Shown piece by piece: positions 17,158-25,766 of a DNA stretch of 64,000 nt. The DNA is from Pantoea sp. alder81 (lineage in GTDB: Bacteria > Pseudomonadota > Gammaproteobacteria > Enterobacterales > Enterobacteriaceae): positions 186,001 to 250,000 of the forward strand of contig NZ_JAIUDA010000003.1 in the NCBI RefSeq assembly GCF_020179835.1, in the 5' to 3' direction. Each line of letters begins with the position of its first letter. The first letter of the stretch is position 1. The notes under the pieces were generated by a model that was given only the letters and a program-made list of their open reading frames with translations, did not search any database and was not told the DNA's origin. The position numbers and the translations under genes were made by a program.

Positions 17158-18233
17158 TGAGCCAACCCCTAACCTTAACCCTGACGCGCAAAGCGCCGCG
17201 TCTGAGTATCAGCCTCGGCATCGTCATCACCGTGCTGCTGCTGGTGCTGCCGTTCTGCGCCCTGCTGCCCGCCACGCATCCGCTGGCGATCTCCACTTAC
17301 ACGCTCACGCTGGTGGGGAAAATCCTCTGCTATGCCACGGTCGCCGTGGCGTTGGATCTGGTGTGGGGCTACGCCGGGTTGCTGTCGCTCGGTCACGGTT
17401 TGTTTTTCGCGTTGGGTGGCTATGCGATGGGCATGTACCTGATGCGACAGGCTTCCGGCGATGGCTTACCGGCGTTTATGTCGTTCCTGTCGTGGAACGA
17501 ACTGCCGTGGTTCTGGGCGGGCACGCAGCACTTTGCCTGGGCACTGTGCCTGATCATGCTGGTGCCGGGCGTGCTGGCGCTGGTGTTTGGCTTCTTCGCC
17601 TTCCGCTCAAAAATCAAAGGCGTTTACTTCTCGATCATGACGCAGGCGCTGACCTACGCGGGCATGCTGCTGTTCTTCCGCAATGAAACCGGCTTTGGCG
17701 GCAACAACGGCTTTACCGGCTTCACCACCCTGCTCGGCTTTAATGTCACCGCCACCGGTACGCGCATTGGGCTGTTCGTCGCCACTGTGCTGCTGTTGTT
17801 AATCAGCCTTGGCATTGGCTTCGCGCTGGCGCGCAGCAAATTTGGCCGGGTGCTGACAGCGGTGCGCGATGCCGAAAACCGCCTGATGTTTGTCGGTTAC
17901 GACCCTAAAGGCTTCAAGCTGTTTGTCTGGACGCTGTCGGCGGTGCTGTGTGGACTCGCCGGTGCGCTATATGTGCCGCAGGTCGGCATTATCAACCCCA
18001 GCGAGATGTCACCGACCAACTCGATTGAGGCGGCTATCTGGGTGGCTCTCGGCGGGCGTGGCACCTTGATTGGTCCACTGCTCGGCGCGGCGATTGTGAA
18101 CGGGGCCAAAAGCTGGTTCACCGTGGCCTTCCCCGAATACTGGCTGTTCTTCCTCGGCCTGATGTTTATCCTCGTCACGCTGTTCCTGCCGCGTGGTGTG
18201 ATTGGCCTGCTGCGCCGGAGGCGTGATGACTGA
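17157..18233 (+). CDS. urtC: Urea ABC transporter permease UrtC
   Basis: The 358-residue protein is the LivM-type partner permease, with about ten hydrophobic segments and the family motifs VAVALDLVWGYAGLLSLGHGLFFALGGYAMGMY and ALGGRGTLIGPLLGAAIVN. It starts at the ATG that overlaps the urtB stop codon (GGAGGG lies 12-17 bases upstream, inside urtB), and an open frame that extends further upstream is a shadow of urtB. The 3' end overlaps the urtD start by eight bases. Confidence 0.9.
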   Translation: MSQPLTLTLTRKAPRLSISLGIVITVLLLVLPFCALLPATHPLAISTYTLTLVGKILCYATVAVALDLVWGYAGLLSLGHGLFFALGGYAMGMYLMRQASGDGLPAFMSFLSWNELPWFWAGTQHFAWALCLIMLVPGVLALVFGFFAFRSKIKGVYFSIMTQALTYAGMLLFFRNETGFGGNNGFTGFTTLLGFNVTATGTRIGLFVATVLLLLISLGIGFALARSKFGRVLTAVRDAENRLMFVGYDPKGFKLFVWTLSAVLCGLAGALYVPQVGIINPSEMSPTNSIEAAIWVALGGRGTLIGPLLGAAIVNGAKSWFTVAFPEYWLFFLGLMFILVTLFLPRGVIGLLRRRRDD

Positions 18234-19017
18234 ACAACTGTTTACCCAACCTCATCCAGCGGACCGTCATCGCGATCAGAGCGATCCGGTACTGCAACTG
18301 GAGAAGATCAACGTCTCATTCGATGGCTTCCGCGCGCTCACCGATCTGTCGCTGAAGATCGGCGTAGGCGAACTGCGCTGTGTGATCGGCCCTAACGGCG
18401 CGGGCAAAACCACGTTGATGGATGTGATCACCGGCAAAACCCGTCCCGATAACGGGCAAGTGATCTACGACCAGGACACCGATCTCAGCTGCATGTCGCC
18501 GGTGGAGATCGCGCGCGCCGGCATTGGCCGCAAGTTCCAGAAACCCACGGTGTTTGAGGCGCTCACGGTCTTCGAGAATCTGGAAATCGCGCTGAAAAAC
18601 GACAAATCGGTGTGGGCCAGTTTGCGCGCCAGGCTGAACGGCGAGCAGCGAGATCGCATTGATGAGGTGCTGAAACTGCTGCGGCTGGGCGGCGAACGTC
18701 AGCGCCTGGCCGGGCTGCTGTCGCACGGGCAGAAGCAATTTCTCGAAATCGGCATGCTGTTAGTGCAGGACCCGCACCTGCTGCTGCTCGACGAACCGGC
18801 TGCAGGCATGACCGATGCGGAAACCGAGTACACCGCCGAGCTGTTTCGCAGCCTGGCGGGCAAGCATTCGCTGATGGTGGTCGAGCATGATATGGGGTTT
18901 GTCGAGACCATCGCCGATCACGTTACGGTGCTGCATCAGGGCCAGGTGCTGGCTGAGGGATCGTTACGCGAAGTGCAGGCGAACGATCGGGTCATCGACG
19001 TTTATCTGGGGCGCTAA
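18226..19017 (+). CDS. urtD: Urea ABC transporter ATPase UrtD
   Basis: The 263-residue protein is a LivG-type ATPase. Walker A is GPNGAGKTT (about residues 57-65), the signature region is LSHGQKQFLEIGMLL, Walker B is LLLLDEPAAGM, and the H-loop is VEHD. SHGQKQ in place of the usual SGGQ is normal for UrtD. Start is the ATG at 18226 with CGGAGG upstream, overlapping the urtC end. One base separates its stop from the urtE start. Confidence 0.9.
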   Translation: MTEQLFTQPHPADRHRDQSDPVLQLEKINVSFDGFRALTDLSLKIGVGELRCVIGPNGAGKTTLMDVITGKTRPDNGQVIYDQDTDLSCMSPVEIARAGIGRKFQKPTVFEALTVFENLEIALKNDKSVWASLRARLNGEQRDRIDEVLKLLRLGGERQRLAGLLSHGQKQFLEIGMLLVQDPHLLLLDEPAAGMTDAETEYTAELFRSLAGKHSLMVVEHDMGFVETIADHVTVLHQGQVLAEGSLREVQANDRVIDVYLGR

Positions 19018-19018
19018 C

Positions 19019-19717
19019 ATGTTGCAGGTTTCCGAACTGAATCAATATTACGGCGGCAGCCACATTTTGCGCGGCCTCTCTTTTGAAACCAAACCGGGTG
19101 AAATCACCTGCTTGCTGGGGCGCAACGGCGTGGGTAAAACCACGCTGCTGAAATGTTTAATGGGATTGATCCCGGCGAAATCCGGCGAGATTCGCTGGCA
19201 GGACAAGGTGATCAACAGCCGTAAGCCGCACCAGCGTGTGCAGTCGGGTATTGCCTATGTGCCGCAGGGCCGTGAAATCTTTCCGCGCCTGACGGTGGAA
19301 GAGAATCTGCTGATGGGGCTGGCACGCTTCTCGGGGTCACAATCCAAAACGGTGCCCGACGAGATTTACCATCTGTTCCCGGTGCTGCGCGAGATGAAAG
19401 CCCGGCGCGGCGGCGATCTCTCCGGCGGGCAACAGCAGCAGCTGGCGATCGGCCGGGCGCTGGCATGCAAGCCACAACTGTTGATCCTGGATGAGCCCAC
19501 CGAAGGGATCCAGCCATCGGTGATCAAGGAGATTGGCGCAGTGATCCGTCAGTTAGCCCAGCGCGGTGATATGGCGATCCTGCTGGTGGAGCAGTTTTAC
19601 GATTTTGCCGCCGAGCTGGCCGATCAGTATCTGGTGATGTCGCGCGGAGAGATCGTGCAACGCGGTGCGGGATCCAATATGGAAGCGGAAGGCGTGCGCG
19701 TGTTGGTGGCGATTTAG
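19019..19717 (+). CDS. urtE: Urea ABC transporter ATPase UrtE
   Basis: The 232-residue protein is a LivF-type ATPase: Walker A GRNGVGKTT (about 35-43), signature LSGGQQQQLAIGRAL, Walker B LLILDEPTEGIQPS, and H-loop VEQ (Gln in place of His, as in many LivF/UrtE proteins). The segment IAYVPQGREIFPRLTVEENL is typical. Start is the ATG at 19019 directly after the urtD stop. It is the last gene of the urea module; the following 670 bases hold repeats and no gene. Confidence 0.9.
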   Translation: MLQVSELNQYYGGSHILRGLSFETKPGEITCLLGRNGVGKTTLLKCLMGLIPAKSGEIRWQDKVINSRKPHQRVQSGIAYVPQGREIFPRLTVEENLLMGLARFSGSQSKTVPDEIYHLFPVLREMKARRGGDLSGGQQQQLAIGRALACKPQLLILDEPTEGIQPSVIKEIGAVIRQLAQRGDMAILLVEQFYDFAAELADQYLVMSRGEIVQRGAGSNMEAEGVRVLVAI

Positions 19718-19795
19718 AGGTCGTCTGCACACAGGGATACAGAGCGCCATAAATGGCGCAATACTTGTCAGTTAGGTGGCGGATGATAACGCAGT

Positions 19796-19984
19796 CTGGT
19801 GCCGTTCCGGGGCTGGCGCTCCTCACGCCGCTAGCGCGGTACCTTCACTTCATTCGTTTGCCTGACGGGACCGGCTGGGATGGCTCATCGTGTGCCGCCA
19901 GCCTTTCGCCCGCATCCATGCGTGCTCTCCTGGCAGACTCATTCCGTTCAGCGCTGCGGATTGCCTGCCCCGGAACGGCACCAG
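19796..19984 (+). repeat. Structured intergenic repeat, copy A
   Basis: An 18-bp perfect inverted repeat bounds this 189-nt element: CTGGTGCCGTTCCGGGGC at 19796-19813 and its exact complement at 19967-19984. Just inside the arms lie blocks shared with copy B (reverse-complemented): CTCCTCACGCCGCTAGCG and CAGCGCTGCGGATTGCC. The middle is less conserved. A 214-codon open frame crosses both copies but its product looks like translated repeat and is not annotated. The stretch 19718-20390 has no gene; a small palindrome GCGCCATAAATGGCGC lies at 19744-19759. Confidence 0.8.
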
Positions 19985-20038
19985 CCTGCTCTAAAGCTTC
20001 AGTGCGTATTGTCAAAAACGGCACGATGGTAGAGGCCA

Positions 20039-20232
20039 GAGCGCCTCTGCTGCTGCAAGGGCTATCCGCAGCGCTGAGGCTTTTACGTTGGGCCAGGAGC
20101 CAGGCGCAGGGATGCGACTGGCAGTTCGGGTTGGCCAGGACGGCCTTACCCGAACGGTCCGTAGGCACGACGTGGAAGACGAAGGCACCGCGTCAGCGGC
20201 GCGAGGAGGGCCCGGCAGCAGCAGAGGCGCTC
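20039..20232 (-). repeat. Structured intergenic repeat, copy B (inverted)
   Basis: This 194-nt element is bounded by another perfect 18-bp inverted repeat, GAGCGCCTCTGCTGCTGC at 20039-20056 and its complement at 20215-20232. Read on the minus strand its inner blocks match copy A: CTCCTCGCGCCGCTGACG (24 of 28 over the longer block) and CAGCGCTGCGGATAGCC (17 of 18 with the preceding T). Terminal stems differ entirely from copy A in sequence but keep length and perfect pairing, which points to selection for structure. Confidence 0.8.
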
Positions 20233-20264
20233 GGGCCCGCACTCCGGAAGCTTACCCAAACGAA

Positions 20265-20295
20265 AAAGGCTGACACTTTTAACAGTGCCAGCCTT
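20265..20295 (-). terminator. Terminator downstream of the chemoreceptor gene
   Basis: On the minus strand AAAGGCTGGCACT and AGTGTCAGCCTTT form a stem (one G-U pair) followed by a T-rich tail TTTTTCGTTT. It lies about 95 bases beyond the stop codon of the methyl-accepting protein. Confidence 0.75.
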
Positions 20296-20390
20296 TGCGA
20301 ATATGCGCTTAATCGAACCATTTTATGCCATAAATCGCGCCCTTACTGGCCGTTGCCTGCCGCTGAATCGGCGCAGTTTGCTACGCGACG

Positions 20391-21977
20391 TTACTGAGCC
20401 GGTTTCGACTCCAACTGGAACACACTGATATTCTCCACCAGCGAACCAACCTGCTGATTCAGCGCGCGCGCCGACTGGGCGGACTGCTGCGACAGCGTGG
20501 CGTTCTGCTGGGTGGCGGCATCCAGATGGGTCACTGCCAGATTCACCTGCTCGATGCCCACGCTCTGCTCCGCGCTGGCGGATGAGATGTTCTCCATCAG
20601 CTCACACAACTGCTTCACGCTCTCGACGATCTCCTGCATCGACGATCCCGCGCCCTTCACCAGCGTATTGCCCTGCGCAATCAAACTCACCGAACGATCT
20701 GTCAGGCCACGAATGTCACGTGCCGCCGATGCGGAACGCTGTGCCAGCGCGCGCACTTCCGACGCCACCACTGCAAAACCACGGCCATCATTCCCGGCTC
20801 GCGCGGCTTCGACCGCCGCATTCAGTGCCAGAATGTTGGTCTGGAACGCAATGCCATCAATCACCGTGACGATCTCATTGATCTCACGGGAGAACTGATG
20901 GATCTCGCTCATCGCCACTACCACTTTGTCTACCACCTCGCCGCCGTCTCCGGCGCGCTGGCGAGTATCACGCGCGATATCACTCGCATGACGCGCGTTT
21001 TCGGCGTTGTTTTTCACCACTGACGTCAGCTGTTCCATTGAGGCGGCGGTCTCTTCCAGCGCGCTGGCCTGCGCCTCGTTACGCGCCGAGAGTTCACGGC
21101 TGCCGTGCGCCACCTGGTCGGTGGTATCAGCAATGGCTTCAGTGCCGCTGCGCACGCCGGTGACAATGCGCGTCAGGTTGTGGTTCATATCACGCAGTGC
21201 GGCCATCAGCTGCGCCGTTTCGTCGCGTCCTGAAACCTCAATCTGCGTGCGCAGGTCACCCGCTGCCACGGTTTTCGCTACGTTGATCGCCTGCTTCAGC
21301 GGACGCGTAATACTCTGGATCAGCCAGGCGGTAATGCAGATACCCACCAGCAAAATACAGCTCATGGCGATTAACAACAGCGTGCGGGTTTTCTGGTAGT
21401 GCGCGAGGTTATTCGCTTCGATCTCCTGATGCATCTGCTGCGCGCGCTTCAGCGTGGCAGCCACCAGATCGTCGATTTGCTGCGTCGGGGCGCGGTCAAT
21501 ACCGGTGACCAGGTGGTCAACGCGCGCCGCGCTGTTGATATCACTGATGCTGTAGTTTTCCAGGGCCGCCAGATACTTACTCTCCAGCCCGGCATGCACC
21601 GCACGCGCCTGTTCAACCGGTGCAACAGGTAACCCTAGCGCCGTCTGAATCTGGCTCAACTTGCTCAGCAACGCCTGCGTCTGCTGGCTCTCTTTCAAAA
21701 ACGCCTTTTTGTACTTATCGAAGGTCTCCTGCCCTTGGGTGCCACGCAGCAGAGTATTTTTCCACTCCTGCACCTGAATCTTGAACTGCACCTGCGCACT
21801 GCGCGCGGTGTCGATGCTGTCGGCAATCAGGACTTCACGCGCCATCACGTCCTGATTGTTGTCCAGCGCCTGCATATTGACTTGCAGTCCGTGCAGTCCC
21901 ATCAACAATGTGGCAAGCAACAGCAGCGTGGCGAGAAAACCCAGCCGCTGGCCAATTTTAAACTGATTGAGCTTCAT
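20391..21977 (-). CDS. Methyl-accepting chemotaxis protein
   Basis: The 528-residue transducer has a short cytoplasmic N-terminus, TM1 (about 11-32), a periplasmic four-helix-type ligand domain (33-190, rich in Gln), TM2 (about 192-212), a HAMP domain (213-266) and a long signalling domain. The hairpin tip [44 protein letters not shown] (split across the tip) is intact. The C-terminus ends FQLESKPAQ without the NWETF pentapeptide, so it probably depends on other receptors for methylation. Start chosen at 21977 (MKLNQFKIG); a 22-residue upstream extension is not protein-like. It lies between urea and deoxyribose modules; its ligand is unknown. Confidence 0.88.
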   Translation of the reverse strand: MKLNQFKIGQRLGFLATLLLLATLLMGLHGLQVNMQALDNNQDVMAREVLIADSIDTARSAQVQFKIQVQEWKNTLLRGTQGQETFDKYKKAFLKESQQTQALLSKLSQIQTALGLPVAPVEQARAVHAGLESKYLAALENYSISDINSAARVDHLVTGIDRAPTQQIDDLVAATLKRAQQMHQEIEANNLAHYQKTRTLLLIAMSCILLVGICITAWLIQSITRPLKQAINVAKTVAAGDLRTQIEVSGRDETAQLMAALRDMNHNLTRIVTGVRSGTEAIADTTDQVAHGSRELSARNEAQASALEETAASMEQLTSVVKNNAENARHASDIARDTRQRAGDGGEVVDKVVVAMSEIHQFSREINEIVTVIDGIAFQTNILALNAAVEAARAGNDGRGFAVVASEVRALAQRSASAARDIRGLTDRSVSLIAQGNTLVKGAGSSMQEIVESVKQLCELMENISSASAEQSVGIEQVNLAVTHLDAATQQNATLSQQSAQSARALNQQVGSLVENISVFQLESKPAQ

Positions 21978-22141
21978 AAATCTGAACCCTGGTAAAGAGA
22001 GAGGAGAACCAATGTGACGAATGTCGCAGGGGTTATCGTCCAACAGGGCGTTGAGCTTTATACGATTGGCGAGGAGATTACGTGACAGTTTTGTGAATAG
22101 CGAAGCGGTAGGAATCCAGGCGGCACAAGGGCCGCCGGTAT

Positions 22142-23155
22142 TTACAGAATGCCGGTCTCCACGCTGAAGTGGCGTTTCTCGCCGGGTGCCAGCTCAACCA
22201 GGGTGCCAGCGCGCTGCGCCGCCTTAAACCCTTCCGGCCGACAGGTAGAGGGCAGCACATAAGCCGCCACCTGCTGATCGTGATTGTGCAGCAGCCAGCG
22301 CGTGGCGTGCGGGAACTGTCGACTGTCGAAGCGCGTCATCAACGCATAGCCTTCCGGTGCATGCAGTTCGAACTGCACTTCGTTGCCGTACTGCGGCAGA
22401 TCGTCGGCAAAGAACACGATCTCCGGATCGCACATTTCTGGCTGATCCAACTGCTGCAAGGGCTGCGGATCGCGTGCCAGCTGATCGGTATACGCGGTCC
22501 ACTGCGGCGTCGGTTTCACATGCGCCGGGATCGAAGTACGCAGCTTGAAAGCATCCTGCGGGATCGACTGCTTAAAGCGGCCATTGGCCAGCCAGGCACT
22601 GTTCAAATGGCACATGTACTGCAGCGGCATTGGCGCGCCCGCCAGATTGGTGACGTTCATTTCGATGTGCAGACGCGGCGAGTTAGCGTGCAAACGCACC
22701 GCTGGAGAGGCCAGATAGTGATGGCCAAAACCTTTCACATACTCGGTCTCTCCTTCCAGCGACACGCGATCCTGCTCCAGCACGATCCATGCGCTGTCCA
22801 TACGCGCACAGGCCATTTCACCGTGTAGCGGATGGTCGTCATCCGGTGCCGGACAGCCGTTCGCCAGCAGGCCGGAGTGGAAGGCAAAACAGCCGTAAGT
22901 ATCGATAATCGAACTGCCCAGCAGCGGCTGTTTGAAGCTGTGCCCCATGGTCAGCGAGTGGCCATCGAACGTGGCGTCCCACACCATCTGACCGTAAAAC
23001 GGCAGCACAATCACCGTGCCGCGTTGGTTACGGATGCGCACCGCTTCCACGCCCGCCGGATAGCGAAACAACTCAACGTGGAAATAGTCATTGTGCAGCA
23101 GCGTACTGGGCGTTTCCTGAAACTGTTCACGACGTAACGGTAATCGGGTTTTCAT
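22142..23155 (-). CDS. deoX: Mutarotase-like protein of the deoxyribose operon, DeoX
   Basis: The 337-residue protein belongs to the aldose 1-epimerase-like beta-sandwich group (DUF4432 type) and resembles DeoX of the Salmonella deoQKPX locus in size and place. The likely role is anomer interconversion of deoxyribose or a related sugar; biochemical function is not established. Visible segments include [25 protein letters not shown] with the clustered His typical of the fold. Its start codon overlaps the stop codon of the permease gene (ATGA), with GAGGAG upstream, so the two are translationally coupled. It is last in the operon. Confidence 0.78.
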   Translation of the reverse strand: MKTRLPLRREQFQETPSTLLHNDYFHVELFRYPAGVEAVRIRNQRGTVIVLPFYGQMVWDATFDGHSLTMGHSFKQPLLGSSIIDTYGCFAFHSGLLANGCPAPDDDHPLHGEMACARMDSAWIVLEQDRVSLEGETEYVKGFGHHYLASPAVRLHANSPRLHIEMNVTNLAGAPMPLQYMCHLNSAWLANGRFKQSIPQDAFKLRTSIPAHVKPTPQWTAYTDQLARDPQPLQQLDQPEMCDPEIVFFADDLPQYGNEVQFELHAPEGYALMTRFDSRQFPHATRWLLHNHDQQVAAYVLPSTCRPEGFKAAQRAGTLVELAPGEKRHFSVETGIL

Positions 23156-24477
23156 GGCATCTCCTCAACCAGACGACCAGCCTGCACCGCCTGATTTTTA
23201 TGGCGCAGCTCGCCCCAGAAGTAGAATCCGACCCAGGCGAAGCACAACAGCGATACACCAAAGGCCAGCTGCATTGATCCCAGATGATCGGAGACGAAGC
23301 CCTGAATCGCCGGGATAAACGCCGCGCCAACAATCGACATGACGATAAACGCGCCTGCCACTTCAGTGTACTTGTTATCCACCGTGGCCAGCGTACCCGC
23401 GTAAATCGTCGCCCAGCAGGGTCCGAACAGCACGCTGACAAACACTGCCGCGTACACGGCGGTAAAGTTAGGCACAAACATCACCCACGCCAGAGTGATC
23501 ACGCCCAGTACCGAGTAGGCAATCAGCACTTTTTCCGCGCGGAAGCGTGTCATCAGGAAGTTGGCGACAAACTTGCCGATAAAGAAGCAGATAAAGCTGT
23601 AAATCATAAAGTTAGAGGCGTGACGCTCATTCGTCGCGCCCAGCGTCAGTGCCAGACGAATGGTGAAGGACCACACCGCCACCTGCATGCCGACATACAG
23701 GAACTGCGCCACGATGCCGCGTTTGAAGTGGCGGTTACCGGCCAGATAGCGGAAGGTTTCCCCAAGCGATGGCAGCGACTTTTCGCTCGACGCCGGTTTG
23801 CAACGCGGATAACGGGTAAACAGGAACAGCAGCATCACCACCACTAACACCATCACCAGATATTTGTACGGCTCCAGCGTGTGTTCCAGCATGGTGAGGC
23901 GGAAGGCATGCGCCTGCTCGGCGTTCATGGTCGCCATCTGCGTATGCAGACTTTCACCGTCCTGGAACACCAGATATTTGCCCAGCACGATGCCCATCAG
24001 CGCGCCGATCGGGTAGAACGTCTGGCTGATGTTAAGACGCAGCGTGGCGTGATCGCGATGACCTATCATCGAGCTATAGGTATTCGCAGCGGTTTCGAGG
24101 AAGCTTAAACCAATCGCGATGGCAAAAATTGCCGCGAGGAACATGGTGTAAGTCGCCATGTGCGAAGCGGGATAGAACAGCACGCAGCCCACGATGTACA
24201 ACACCAATCCCATCAGGATCGCCAGCTTGTAGGTGGCTTTGCGGATCACCAGCGAAGCCGGAATGGCAATCAGGAAGTAACCGCCATAAAACGCACTCTG
24301 TACCAGCGCACTGGCGAAGTCACTCAACGCAAACACACTTTTAAACTGGGTGATCAAGATGTCGTTCAAGCTCGCTGCGCAGCCCCACAACGGGAACAGG
24401 CATGAGAGCAGAATGAACTGGAACAGCGGCGTCTTATTCAGATAGCCGTCAGGTTGCTGAACAATGTTCGGTTGCAT
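23152..24477 (-). CDS. deoP: FucP-family sugar:proton symporter, deoxyribose permease DeoP
   Basis: The 441-residue protein is a major facilitator of the fucose:H+ symporter family with 12 predicted membrane segments. Family motifs include LNDILITQFKSVF in the first loop, QSAFYGGYF, and LETAANTYSSMIG in TM5. Sequence alone would allow fucose, but the operon context (deoK upstream, deoX downstream, DeoR-type regulator) identifies it as the 2-deoxy-D-ribose permease. It begins nine bases after deoK. Confidence 0.82.
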   Translation of the reverse strand: MQPNIVQQPDGYLNKTPLFQFILLSCLFPLWGCAASLNDILITQFKSVFALSDFASALVQSAFYGGYFLIAIPASLVIRKATYKLAILMGLVLYIVGCVLFYPASHMATYTMFLAAIFAIAIGLSFLETAANTYSSMIGHRDHATLRLNISQTFYPIGALMGIVLGKYLVFQDGESLHTQMATMNAEQAHAFRLTMLEHTLEPYKYLVMVLVVVMLLFLFTRYPRCKPASSEKSLPSLGETFRYLAGNRHFKRGIVAQFLYVGMQVAVWSFTIRLALTLGATNERHASNFMIYSFICFFIGKFVANFLMTRFRAEKVLIAYSVLGVITLAWVMFVPNFTAVYAAVFVSVLFGPCWATIYAGTLATVDNKYTEVAGAFIVMSIVGAAFIPAIQGFVSDHLGSMQLAFGVSLLCFAWVGFYFWGELRHKNQAVQAGRLVEEMP

Positions 24478-24486
24478 AGCTCGACC

Positions 24487-25404
24487 TCAGTTTACGTTGA
24501 GAAAACGCTGGAAGGTGTCCGCGTCCGGGTAGGAACGTTGCGTGCCGCGTCCAGTGACGCTGCAAGCGGCATAGGCCGAGGCTTGCGCCATCGCCGTGGG
24601 GATATCGCCGGTCTTCACCAGCACATGTGCAAAGCAACCGATGAAGGCATCACCGGCACCGCTGGTATCGACGGCTTTTACTGAGGTAGGCGCGACCTGA
24701 TGCAGCGCATCGCCCGCCATCCACAGTGAACCGCGTGCACCCAAAGTGATAATCAGGTTTTTGAGGCCACGCTTAAGCAGCGTCTGGCCCGCCCGTTTTA
24801 CCTCATCATCGGTTCCGACCGGCATGCCGGTGAGGATCTCCAGTTCGGTTTCGTTGGGCATAAAGAAGTCGCACTTGCAGGCGTAATCGATATCCAGATT
24901 CGCCACCGCCGGTGCCGGATTGAGGATCACTTTGATGTCGTGCTGACGGGCAAAATCAATCGCGTAATAGACCGTTTCCAGCGGGATCTCGAGCTGCAGG
25001 ATAATCAACTGGCACGCTTTCAGCGCCTCGGCAGCCGCATCAATATCGGCCGGTTTGAGCTGCTGGTTGGCGCCTTTAATGATCAGAATGCGGTTCTGCG
25101 ATTGGTCATCAACGAAGATCGGTGCCACGCCGCTGGAAGTGCCCGGCGCGGTGGTGACAAATTGGGTATCGACGCCCTGCTGTTTCAGGTTCGCCACGGT
25201 GTTCGGCGCAAACAGATCGTCACCCACTTTACTCACCATCATCACGCTGCCGCCCATTTTCGCCGCGGCCACCGCCTGATTTGCGCCTTTGCCACCACAG
25301 CCGATGGCGAAATCAGGCGCTTCCAGCGTTTCGCCCGCCTTCGGCATTTGGTTAGTGTAGGTAATGAGGTCCACCATATTTGACCCAATAACCGCGATAT
25401 CCAT
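24487..25404 (-). CDS. deoK: Deoxyribokinase DeoK
   Basis: The 305-residue PfkB-family kinase is closely similar to Salmonella DeoK, starting MDIAVIGSNMVDLITYTNQMPK. It carries the GCGGKGANQAVAAAKMG signature (about 35-51), NETELEILTG (about 189-198) and the C-terminal DTSGAGDAFIGC with the catalytic Asp (about 250-261). It phosphorylates 2-deoxy-D-ribose at C5 to the substrate of the aldolase DeoC, which is not in this window. GGGGAG precedes the ATG. It is the promoter-proximal gene of deoKPX and diverges from the regulator gene across a 362-bp control region. A plain ribokinase is the alternative. Confidence 0.86.
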   Translation of the reverse strand: MDIAVIGSNMVDLITYTNQMPKAGETLEAPDFAIGCGGKGANQAVAAAKMGGSVMMVSKVGDDLFAPNTVANLKQQGVDTQFVTTAPGTSSGVAPIFVDDQSQNRILIIKGANQQLKPADIDAAAEALKACQLIILQLEIPLETVYYAIDFARQHDIKVILNPAPAVANLDIDYACKCDFFMPNETELEILTGMPVGTDDEVKRAGQTLLKRGLKNLIITLGARGSLWMAGDALHQVAPTSVKAVDTSGAGDAFIGCFAHVLVKTGDIPTAMAQASAYAACSVTGRGTQRSYPDADTFQRFLNVN

Positions 25405-25478
25405 TGTTTACTCCCCGGTGAATTTTTAGCATTTAAATGTTATTTAAATCACACTAGCAGGTATACAAAGTGATCGAT

Positions 25479-25494
25479 GTGACAAAATTCACAT
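25479..25494. promoter_or_regulatory. CRP-cAMP binding site
   Basis: TGTGA-CAAAAT-TCACA is an exact match to the CRP core consensus. It lies 75-90 bp upstream of deoK and 270 bp from the regulator start, so catabolite control of deoKPX is likely. Confidence 0.85.
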
Positions 25495-25543
25495 CCTGAG
25501 CAGCGTATGAAAACGATTTATCTGACAATAAGGCCAGCCTGGA

Positions 25544-25559
25544 TGTTATTATTTTAACA
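25544..25559. promoter_or_regulatory. Candidate DeoR-type operator
   Basis: TGTTATTATTTTAACA has the length and both outer half-sites (TGTTA and TAACA) of the 16-bp E. coli DeoR palindrome TGTTAGAATTCTAACA. It lies in the control region between deoK and the DeoR-type gene. The centre is degenerate, so binding strength is uncertain. Confidence 0.6.
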
Positions 25560-25766
25560 AAACAACATCAGCGCTGTTGACGCTTTCAGCGCGGTGTGGG
25601 AAGTTTGCGGGGCGATCTCATTACGGGTAAGATTGAAAAATTGCCGGCTGGATAAGTCGCAAATCATTAAAATATGAGAGATTTACCACGATTTTTCGGT
25701 AGCGCTTCTGCTGCGCCGATGGGTAAAACCTTTCACCCTCAGGATAGCCATTACACAGAGATGCTC

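Noticed and set aside
19753-20397. 214-codon plus-strand open frame after urtE
   Set aside because: It crosses both copies of the inverted structured repeat; composition and product look like translated repeat, and there is no ribosome-binding site or family match I recognise.
25461-25472. Second GTATAC hexamer, in the deo control region, as a further GntR operator
   Set aside because: Flanks lack symmetry beyond the hexamer, and the neighbouring genes belong to another pathway.
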